Origin: Pollenia angustigena
Taxonomy: Eukaryota; Arthropoda; Insecta; Diptera; Polleniidae
Assembly: GCA_930367215.1 (NCBI GenBank)
Contig: OV884059.1
Span: forward strand, 28,482,945-28,546,944
Reading direction: 5' to 3'
DNA length: 64,000 nucleotides
Within the stretch, counting starts at the first letter, position 1. Each line of letters starts with the position of its first letter. The notes beneath the pieces were generated by a model. That model saw only the letters and a list, made by a program, of their open reading frames with translations, ran no database searches and was not told the origin of the DNA. This document shows positions 56,034 through 64,000 of the stretch, piece by piece. The translations under genes were made by a program, and so were the position numbers.

Positions 56034-56165
56034 CCCTTCACCTCAAGTGAAAATTAATCAAATGAATCGCTTTTAAATCTTGTAACTATGAAAGTCCGTC
56101 CGTCATTTCTTCAATATTGATCTTAGACCCTATAAAGATATACATATATTCTGGGTCCTTATGAG
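56034..56165 (+). mobile_element. Helitron-like element fragment (5' part)
   Basis: 'Gcccttcacctcaagtgaaaa', a GTCCGTCCGTC tract (56095) and 'ttctgggtccttatgag' are the 5' landmarks of the 15488-17057 family. The copy stops at about 56165, where the minisatellite begins. Confidence 0.6.
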
Positions 56166-56169
56166 TAGG

Positions 56170-57130
56170 ACATTTTGTTAAAATTTACTATATTGAAAAT
56201 TTTGTTAAATATTACTTCTTTAAAAAATTTTTTACTATTTAAAGGAAATTTTTTTAAAATTATATTTTATAGAAAATTTTGCTAAAATTATTTTTATGGG
56301 AAATTTTCTTAAAATTAAGTTTGTATTGCAAATTTTTTTTAAATTTATTTTTTATAGGAAATTGTGTTAAGATTTACTTTTTATAGGAAATTTTGTTAAA
56401 ATTTACTTTTTATTTGAAATTTTTGTAAAAATTTACTTTTTATAGGAAATTTTGCTAATATTTACCATTTGTAGGATACATATTTGGTTAAAATTTACTT
56501 CTTATAGAAAATTTTGCTAAAATTTACATTTTATAGGAAGTTTTGCTAACGTTTACTGTTTATAGGAAATTTTGTTAGAATTTACTTTTTATAGGAAATG
56601 TTGCTATAATTTACCATTCATAAGAAATTTGGCTAAAATTCAATTTTGTAGCCATTTAAATACAGGAAATTTGCAACATTTTTTTAAGGGAATTTTGTTA
56701 AATTTTTATAGGAAATTTTGTTAAAATTTACTTTTAATAGGAAATTTTGTAAAAATTTACTTTTTATAGGTAGTTTTGTTAAAATTAACTTTTTATATTA
56801 AATTTTGTTAAAATTTACTTTTATAGGAAATTTTGTTAAAATTTACTTTTATAGGAAATTTTGTTAAAATTTACTTTAATAGGAAATTTTGTTAAAATTT
56901 ACTTTGATAGGAAATTTTTTTTAAATTTACTTTGATAGGAAATTTTGTTAAAATTTACTTTTATAGGAAATGTTGTTAAAATTTATGTTTTATAGGAAAT
57001 TTTGTTAAATTTTTTTTTATAGGAAGTTTTGTTAAAATTTAATTTAAAAATTAATTTTTTGTAGGAAATATTGTTTTTATTGAACATTTTTTTGATAATA
57101 TACTTTTTACAGGAACTTTAAGTTAAAATT
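56170..57130. repeat. About 29-bp minisatellite, roughly 30 copies
   Basis: Repeated unit close to TTTTTATAGGAAATTTTGTT followed by AAAATTTAC. Copies in 56680-57000 are the most alike; the edges are more degenerate. Extremely AT-rich and without an open frame. It abuts the truncated Helitron-like fragment, and some Helitron-like elements carry internal minisatellites, so it may have begun inside one. Confidence 0.85.
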
Positions 57131-57139
57131 AATTTTGTT

Positions 57140-57415
57140 TTTTTCTTAACAACTACAATTAATGTTGGGAGAATGAATTCCAAGCAATTGTAGTGGGGAA
57201 TGCAAGAAAAGATAAACTCGCTGTTTATTGTGGGTATTTTGATACAGTTGCAAAAAAGATTTTTTGTGTTTTTGCAATTCTCATGTGATTTGGCAACATT
57301 TTTAAATGCTTACATGTACCCATGTTCTGTAACTACCGCGTCGAGAAACTTTTCGATTGAAACGTGAGAAATGAAACAAGAATGTCATAAACTGAAACCA
57401 ACAACTTTTTTTATA
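57140..57415. other. Short gene-free spacer
   Basis: Nothing recognised between the minisatellite and the SINE. Confidence 0.4.
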
Positions 57416-57420
57416 TTTTT

Positions 57421-57563
57421 AATTTTTTTTTTTTAATTTTCTAAGCTAATCCCGCGAAGCTCTATGCTTGCCTGCAGGAAAGAAAACAGAGTCTCTGGCG
57501 AGAATCGAACCCGCAAACTTGGCGCTAATAGACTAGCTAGCTTCCAGCTAACCTACCGGGGCA
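57421..57563 (-). mobile_element. tRNA-derived SINE, copy 2
   Basis: Minus strand: head GTGCCCCGGTAGGTTAGCTGG with A-box TAGGTTAGCTGG (57544-57555) and, about 45 bases on, B-box GGTTCGATTCT (57501-57511) within GCGGGTTCGATTCTCGCC. Together these look like a tRNA-like half with a T-arm. The tail part has CAGAGACTCTG, CCTGCAGGCAAGC and GCTTCGCGGGATTAGC, then an A-rich end. Box sequences and spacing fit an internal RNA polymerase III promoter. It shares its whole length with 38424-38556. Confidence 0.75.
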
Positions 57564-57569
57564 CTCAAT

Positions 57570-58285
57570 GTGTTTCTCACTTAACTACGTCTGTAGCAAT
57601 TTTGTCGAATAATAGGTGTCACGTAAGGAAATTACCCGCCAATTTACAGAAAGAAAGAGTGTCTGTAAAATGTTTGTGAGAAAGTTCCCGCTTTAAACTG
57701 TCAAATAAACTCACTAATAAAAATGGGGTGCGAAAAAATTTTAACACAAAAAAATATATTAAAAATGCAATGAATAATTACACAGAAGAGGTAAGTATTT
57801 TGTTCTTGGTTGATTTTTTCATTGTTTAATTATGTTTCTTTTAACATTTTTGAAAAATATACGAATGTTTGCAAAGCCATTTTGTAAACAACAAACATTA
57901 AAGTCGCACTTTACATTATTTGGTATAGCCGACGGTTGTTTTTTGCCGCCGTCGTTAAACATTTATTAATTTTAGTAAATTTTAGTCGCCGTCAACGATT
58001 TGTGTGACTGGAGATCTCAACGTCAGCTGCAATTTCACATCGGGTTCGAGTAGAATATTTTGACATTTAAAGCCTAACGAAGTTATCTCTTTTGATAGTT
58101 TTCGACACGAGTTACCGAAACACTTTTTTCAAACTTTTCGAGAAACGATGGAATATTTTCTTTCACATCTATTCTATGCGAAAATTTCTCACCAAAGTTA
58201 CAGAACAAGGGGTACTGATTTTTAAGAAGTGTTGCATATTTTGCGTTTATAAAAACACAAGTTAAGTCATAAAACAATTAAATAC
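57570..58285. other. Gene-free spacer
   Basis: No supported gene. The minus-strand frame at 58083-58277 shows no family resemblance. Confidence 0.4.
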
Positions 58286-58294
58286 AATTAGCGT

Positions 58295-59125
58295 GTACAC
58301 TCACTTGGTCAGATCACATTAACCAATCATGTGGAAGAGTTTATAGTATGTTAAGGTGTTTATGGGCAACACAGTATTGCACACCACTAAAAATAAGACT
58401 ACTCCTGGCTAAAACATACTTACTACTTTGATGTATTCATCAGAAATTTTCTGCGGCTGTAACTCAAAAGACACTGCTAAACTAAACACAACGTTCAACA
58501 ACATTGTACGTTACATATTCTCCTTGAGGAGATTTGATCATGTTTCTCAATACTCCAGTCGTTTATTTAATGTCACCTTTATGAACTACTTAAAGATAAA
58601 AAACCTTGTTTTCCTACATAAAATTGTAACATCGGAACAACCGAAATATCTTCATGATCGCTTAATATTTATGAGGTCTGCAAGGGGAAATGATATCATG
58701 CAAATTCGACATCGGGACACGGCATCTAAGAGACACTTTTTTATATTAACTATCCGTCTCTGGAACCAACTTCCCCCAAACTTTCGTACTATTGGCAACG
58801 CAAATAAATTCAAACAATTACTTCAACATTTTTACCGAACTTAATCTGCTTCAAAACAGTAGTAACTTATATGAACATCTCACAGTATTTTTTCTTATGT
58901 TTCTTTTTCATCTATTTTTATTTATTTATGTTTCTTTTTTCCCTCTATTTTAAATTATTAAATTTCATATAATTATAATTTTTTATCAACATAATGTTTA
59001 AACCTACGAAATTTTTTATTGATATAACTTTCGGATTCTGATACTGTAAATTATTTTTAATTATATCTTGTTGTATCTGAAATTGCAAACTTAATAAATA
59101 AATAAATATGTAAATAAATATGTAA
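58295..59125 (+). mobile_element. 5'-truncated LINE with (TAAA)n-type tail
   Basis: Contains the ORF2 C-terminus (58300-58844), a 3' UTR and a tail of AATAAATAAATA...TGTAAATAAAT repeats at 59092-59125. 'Taaatacaatta' before and 'taaattacaatga' after may be a worn target duplication. Confidence 0.7.
58300..58844 (+). pseudogene. LINE ORF2 C-terminus (RT thumb and downstream)
   Basis: Starts LTWSDHINQSCGRVYSML and KIRLLLAKTYLL, then hits a stop. The frame shifts near 58428 to MYSSEIFCGCNSKDTAKLN, NNIVRYIFSLRRFDHV, KIKNLVFLHKIVTSEQPKYL, and ends IRLWNQLPPNFRTI...LLQHFYRT. The 'LTWSDHI', 'YIF' and 'LWNxLP' signatures are typical of LINE ORF2 C-termini in insects. The clade is not resolved. The frameshift and missing upstream RT make it non-functional. 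Confidence 0.8.
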
Positions 59126-59129
59126 ATTA

Positions 59130-59360
59130 CAATGATTTGTATGGCTTTTTTTGAATAGTTATAAAAGTTGATCCGAGCCAGTTTTATGGATATTTACCAG
59201 TCTTATATACATATGACCTTTTCAAGAGAAGGCGGTCATCAATAACTTTTGATTGGATTGAAATTTTAATACCAGTTTATTTCTGTATTTTGAACGTGGG
59301 ACTCTGGCCTTTAAATTTTTGACATGAAACTTAAAAATCAACTGCTAAAAAAAAAGTTAT
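59130..59360. other. Short gene-free spacer
   Basis: Nothing recognised. Confidence 0.4.
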
Positions 59361-59363
59361 GCA

Positions 59364-60483
59364 CACGCAAAGAAAAAACATGGTTGTGGTAAACATATTC
59401 TAAGAGCAACATATTATGATAAGAATTATGATTGTAGTCACCATATTAAGATTATTTTTCAATCATATTATGACTAAACATACTCGTACTATTACATCAT
59501 AATATTTTTCCCTTAATCATATTATTATTCTGTTAATCATACTAAGTTGAGAAGTAATCAAATTATTGTCATGTTAATCATAATAAGCTAAGAAATTAAT
59601 CATATTATTGTCATGTTAATCATAATAAGCTAAGAAGAAATCATATTATCATCATGTTAATCATAACAAATTTAGAAGCAATCATATTATGATACAGCAC
59701 CTTTCATAGCTGTCATAAAAATACAAAATAAATTAAAATATTTTTGCATCGATTTTTTATTTTGTGGCTTTTTACAATTTTTCTTAATATTAATCAAATA
59801 GCGGAGTTCAATATAAGGCTTGCAAAAAAGCAAATGAAGAATCTGTGGTTTTCATGGGCAACCGCGTGTCAATTTTTTCGATTTTAAGATGTTGATGAAA
59901 TATCGTAGCACTTTTATAAAATATAACGAAATCTCTGTGTGTTTTGTTGTTGGATTTTACAAAAAAACTATGATATTTTGCATTTGCACTATTACATCAC
60001 TAATACTTGAATGAACTCCGCTAATTTTTTAATTTCTTTAAACTTATTTTTTCTATGGAATTTTATCTTTTAATTGTTTAACCGCTCACAAATAAAAAAA
60101 ACGACACAACTGCTTCAACATTATTTTACAAATGGCGCTAGCATAATATGATTAGAGTAAAAATAGCTTGATTGCATATTAAACATAATATGATAAATGT
60201 ATAGAAAGTTATCATGTTATGGCTATTAAATATCATGATATGGTTGTGAGAAATATAATATGTTTAGAAAGTTATCATAATTAAGTTGTTAGAAAAATAA
60301 TTATTTTTCGGTCAACAATACTCAAATTCATAATTGCGATAAACGTTGATATGTTTACAGTAACTATAATATTGTTGATATTGAATAAAAATAACAATTA
60401 TTTGTGTAGGACAACAATATATTGTTACATTAAACGTAGTGTTGTTGCCGTAACCATGCCCAACCATATTTGTTCTTTGCGTG
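59364..60483. mobile_element. CATATTATGG-motif TIR element, copy 3 (1120 bp)
   Basis: Ends CACGCAAAGAAAAAACATGG and inverted CACGCAAAGAACAAATATGG, with CA on both sides. Long runs of TTAATCATAATAAGCTAAGAA-type tandem words (59500-59690) and ATATTATGATTA/AACATAATATG words fill both flanks. The central 400 bases are plain AT-rich. No transposase. Confidence 0.7.
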
Positions 60484-60489
60484 CAGGGT

Positions 60490-60866
60490 TAAAAATACAT
60501 TTTTTCGTTTTTAGTTGAATTTTATTATACAAATGAAATGTTAAAACATGTAAAAAAGGGTATTCTTTTAGCTAGTGTAGTACTTATTAACAACTTTATA
60601 ATTTAAATCTAATCAGCAAAGGTTAAACTTTGGGCTCCGTAAACATTTTTGTCCTAATGGCCAAATGTCGGCTTCTTGAGTTAAAATTTAATTTATATTA
60701 TTTTATTATTTTAATCAAGAACAAAATGTTAATTGTGTTTAATAAGCAAACTTCTAAAAGAATCTGCTGAAGATTATCTGACGAGTAACTATAATAAAAA
60801 CATCCACATTTTTTTATTTATTACCTTTTTATACATTTTCTGACATGCCCGTCTTTTAATCTTGGA
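60490..60866. other. Gene-free spacer
   Basis: Nothing recognised. Confidence 0.4.
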
Positions 60867-60874
60867 ATGTTTAC

Positions 60875-62378
60875 TAAAGCCCTGCACGAATGCATTTGAA
60901 TGCCGTTTCAAATCATTCGTTTGTTTTTCAACTAATGATTGTCGATTGCATTTTGCTAACGAATCAAACTCTGTATTGTGAAAAACACATAAAGCACGAA
61001 AAGAATATAAACACACAAATGCAAATGAATTTAAATTCGTGTGTTATAAACGACCAAATACGAAGTGTAAAAAGCACGGAATATACTCCACACAACAACG
61101 AATCAAACGAATAACACAAACTACACCAAATCAAACGAATCGCACGAATCAAACGAATCAAACGAATAAAACGAATCACACCAAACAACAGTAACAAAAT
61201 AGGTGATATGAATTATCTTATTTTTTTATTATTAGGTATGACTAGTTAATTTGTATTGAGCAAAAAAACAAATGAAGATGCAAGATATTTTTATACAATG
61301 TTTAAGTTTTAATTTTAAATTATTTTATTCAAAAGTTACAAAAATATATTTTAAAATATTTAATTAAAAGTAAAAAAGAAATGAAAAGCTAAATTCAATT
61401 AATTGCAAAATAAAGATAAAAATAATAGGTATAATGAGCAAAATGGCTTAAAATAAAAATGAATTTGTACAGTTTAAAAATTTTAAAGAATTTTTTTTTT
61501 GTCATCATAAAGTTTTTTTTCTGTTACTCCTCGTTTACAACTGACATGATTTGCTGTTATAACATGAGAAAACCTCTAACATGATGAGTCTATACTTCAC
61601 ACTAACATCATTTTAGTGTTAAATTAAGCATTTCATGTCAGTTGTAGACTGTATGTTAAGATGAAACAAAATAACATAGCATCCGCCAGACATGTACACT
61701 TGTCGAAGTCACCACAGAATACACAGAACTGTAAAAAGTGACGTGTGAAAAAGGCCCAAATCAGTTGCGAGGGCAGCTTTCGAAGAAAGAGAGAGAAAGC
61801 TTTTTTTGGTAATGAAGTGGCAAGGTGTAAAAACAGGACGCAACAATAAACACAAATGGCGTGATCAAAACAAAAATAACAAAACACAAGCCACGTTAAA
61901 CAAATGCATTAGTTCAACAAACGTTGTTTTTTGTGCAAAAAATGTGTTTAGTAATATTGTTTTGTGTTATAATGTTATTTACTTACTTAAATACTATTTA
62001 CTCGTGTTGTGGTGAACTTAACAGTTTTGTAAATAAATCTTAACTGTCACATCGACGACTAAATTGATGAGCATAAAATATGTGTTAGTAGTGGTACACA
62101 CAATTGGGCAAAGAAATGGGATTCCCTGTTATAGACTCACAATTGTTGTGTGTTATGTTTTCTTTCACATCAAATTATACATTGAGTTGATTTGTTTTTT
62201 TAAATCAAACTACTGCTTAACAACGAGTTGTTTGAAACGAGCTACTGTTTAAAATTGATTCGGTTTTTCATTGTGTATCATTCGAATTGATTTAAAAAAA
62301 AGAACTCAGTATTTCACACAACAATAACTTAGTGTGGAGAATGTGAAAAAGAAACAAATGCATTCGTGCAGGGCTTTA
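60875..62378. mobile_element. hAT-like non-autonomous element with 24-bp ends (1504 bp)
   Basis: ATGTTTAC at 60867-60874 and 62379-62386 is a perfect 8-bp target duplication. The ends TAAAGCCCTGCACGAATGCA (+TTTG) are identical inverted copies, 24 bases without mismatch, suggesting recent movement. CGAATCAAA/TTTGATTCG words recur throughout. No transposase frame was found, so it must depend on another element. Confidence 0.85.
61098..61190. repeat. ACGAATCAA short tandem array
   Basis: About nine copies of an ACGAATCAA/ACGAATAAA-like 9-10-mer inside the hAT-like element. On the minus strand it reads as repeated I-R-L, which explains the open frame at 60964-61197. That frame is not a gene. Confidence 0.75.
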
Positions 62379-62389
62379 ATGTTTACCAT

Positions 62390-63450
62390 GCAAGTCCTAA
62401 AACAATCAACCATTTTTTTATTTCAAGAGTACAAAAACAACAATGTTACACTTTGTTTATCTTTCGTTAAACCTTTTGCCAATCTCGTTTTGAGTCATAT
62501 AACAATTACTACCTACATAAATAAGAGCGTTTTTTTAACCTAAAAATTCTATTGCCAATACAATTTCAATAAAACAAACCGTGCTAAGGATCTATCAAAT
62601 AGAATTTTCCAATCGGGTGGTATTGAATTCACGATCTTAAGGTTTGTTTCGTATAATACATGGAAAAAACGCTTGCTGCTCTTATTTTGGTAGATCAGCT
62701 AAACGGCTGAGTATTTCACGCATTATAAGATAATCCTTACATGAGTCTTATACGATACTTCAACTGCTCTCTAAAAGACTCGTTAGATAATCTTTACACA
62801 AATCTTAAACGATTCCCTCTGCGATTAATATAAGCTACTTTCGCTGTGTTGACGATCAAAAACGCTTTTCATTAGATTCCCAATAGACTTTTAAACGATT
62901 AAAACTGCTATCAGGTTATTTTCTTGGCAGCATTTGGGTGGTCATTTATTGTAAAAATCATCTAAATGAATCTCCTCAGATCACTTTTGATGATTAAAAA
63001 CTGATGTATCACTTGAGCGGTTAAAAAAGAATTCATATATCGAACCTTTACCGCCACACTTATAAAATTATTAGAGTAACTGATTGTGGGTTATTAAATT
63101 CGTTTTTTTATCTGTTAAAATTGAATAAAAATATAGTTATTTTTCGAATAATTTTATTTTTTAACATTTATGTTTGTTACTCAAAAAACAAACTGCCAAA
63201 AAATAATGTTTTATCGTATTTATTTTGTTATGTAGTTTGATTTTTGTCGTTTAAAATATATTTTTAATAGTAAAAATCACTCAATTTTAAGGAATATGCT
63301 GTTCAAAAAATAAAAAATTTAAAAATGAATGTAAAAATCATTTGGTTTAAATGAAATGTAAATGAAATGATCCGTTTTTTAAGTGAATTTTAAGTTGTTT
63401 TAAATGAATTTTCGTTTGAATTTAACCACATCATATTTTGAGTGCAAAAA
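62390..63450. other. Gene-free stretch with AAACGATT-type words
   Basis: Bases 62690-63010 contain many ATTAAACGATT, GATAATC and AGACTCGTTAG-like words, similar in style to the motif-built elements, but clear ends were not found. No gene. Confidence 0.4.
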
Positions 63451-63454
63451 AACG

Positions 63455-64000
63455 CATAAGCGACAAAGCCACAATTTTGCAGAAGGTTTTTTTTTAATTA
63501 TATTTTTTAAAAATGTTTAATGAAAGTTGGCGCTTAAGCTAAAATTGTTTTTGCTATAAAATTATAACGGTACTTCCTATGACCATGACATTTAAGAAGA
63601 TGATGTAAGTGTTGCCAATAAATTTATTTATTTAAAAAAAAAACGTAAATTGAAAATCATATCACTCAAGCTATTTTTGCGGTACGGGCTCGATATGATG
63701 CCTTCATATCGAGCCCTAACCGCGAAAATAATGTAAGCGCCAAAAATCAAATTTTACAGGAGAGAGCTTTTTTATTTTATTTCATATAAATTTTGTATGA
63801 AATTTGTCGCTTACAATAAAATTGTTTTTGCTATAAAATCGTAACGGTACCTTTTATGACCATGACATTTTAGGAGATTATGCAAGGGTTGCCAATAAAG
63901 TCATTTATTAAAAAAAACGAAAATTGAAAATCATGTCGCTTACGTTATTGTATCACAAATGATTCGTTCAAGTAAATCATCGCTAGGGTTCCATTTTATC
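63455..64000. repeat. Two copies of the GTCGCTTA-motif repeat, running off the window
   Basis: Copies at about 63460-63690 and 63733-63960 share 'ttgtttttgctataaaat(c/t)(a/g)taacggtac', 'atgaccatgacattt' and 'gttgccaataaa'. Between them is the hairpin GGGCTCGATATGA / TCATATCGAGCCC (63687-63717), which has a perfect 13-base stem. The family also occurs at 35577-35770. Confidence 0.7.

Noticed and set aside
57464..57679. 71-residue open frame
   Set aside because: Its first half is the antisense of the tRNA-derived SINE.
60964..61197. Hydrophobic 77-residue minus-strand frame (repeated I-R-L)
   Set aside because: Produced by the ACGAATCAA tandem array within a non-coding hAT-like element.
1..64000. 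CRISPR arrays, bacterial-type operons, riboswitches
   Set aside because: None seen. The repeats are eukaryotic transposons and minisatellites, and base composition and gene content are those of an insect nuclear genome.

Overview
The window looks like nuclear DNA of a higher fly (calyptrate dipteran type). It is strongly AT-rich and packed with short-intron-style non-coding sequence. It carries repeat types typical of flies: Jockey-group and RTE-like LINEs, mariner, piggyBac, hAT, GTCY-containing Helitron-like non-autonomous elements, and a tRNA-derived SINE. The species cannot be fixed from the sequence alone. No complete host gene is recognisable. The one possible host coding piece is an exon-like fragment on the minus strand near 33.4-33.5 kb, so the window is probably intergenic or intronic.

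Only two loci still look able to encode full proteins. The first is a piggyBac-like element (26367-28806) with a 574-residue transposase, inverted ends and an intact TTAA on each side. The second is a Jockey-group LINE (45563-49489) whose ORF2 (endonuclease plus reverse transcriptase, 890 residues) is complete but whose ORF1 has lost its start. A close relative of this LINE lies on the minus strand at 4446-5900, with only about eight amino-acid differences over the shared region, so the family moved recently.

Layout: 0-6 kb, Helitron-like fragments and the truncated LINE. 6-10.3 kb, a TGACATCA-motif element and a hAT-like element with 8-bp duplications and a large internal palindrome. 12.5-14.2 kb, two LINE C-terminal relics. 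15.5-18.5 kb, a Helitron-like element with a nested MITE, then a GTGGGCG tandem block with a nested LINE tail. 19-24.2 kb, several MITEs. 25-29.2 kb, a second GTGGGCG block carrying piggyBac. 29.9-31.4 kb, a CCCGGG-rich hAT-like element. 32.3-35.6 kb, nested palindromic elements, the candidate exon and a 138-bp tandem array. 37-40.4 kb, a second TGACATCA element, a SINE, and a Helitron-like element hosting a deleted mariner and a nested MITE. 41.6-45.3 kb, an inverted duplication flanking an internally deleted RTE-like LINE. 44.7-52.8 kb, large TIR elements with the Jockey LINE and other elements inside. 53.8-57.6 kb, a mariner relic, a 29-bp minisatellite and a second SINE. 58.3-62.4 kb, a LINE tail, a third CATAATATGG-motif element and a third hAT-like element.

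The most interesting recurring pattern is a set of unrelated-looking inverted-repeat elements whose interiors are largely degenerate copies of a short motif that also sits at their own ends, with a different motif in each family. Many insertions can be dated relative to each other because the interrupted host repeat exists uninterrupted elsewhere in the window.
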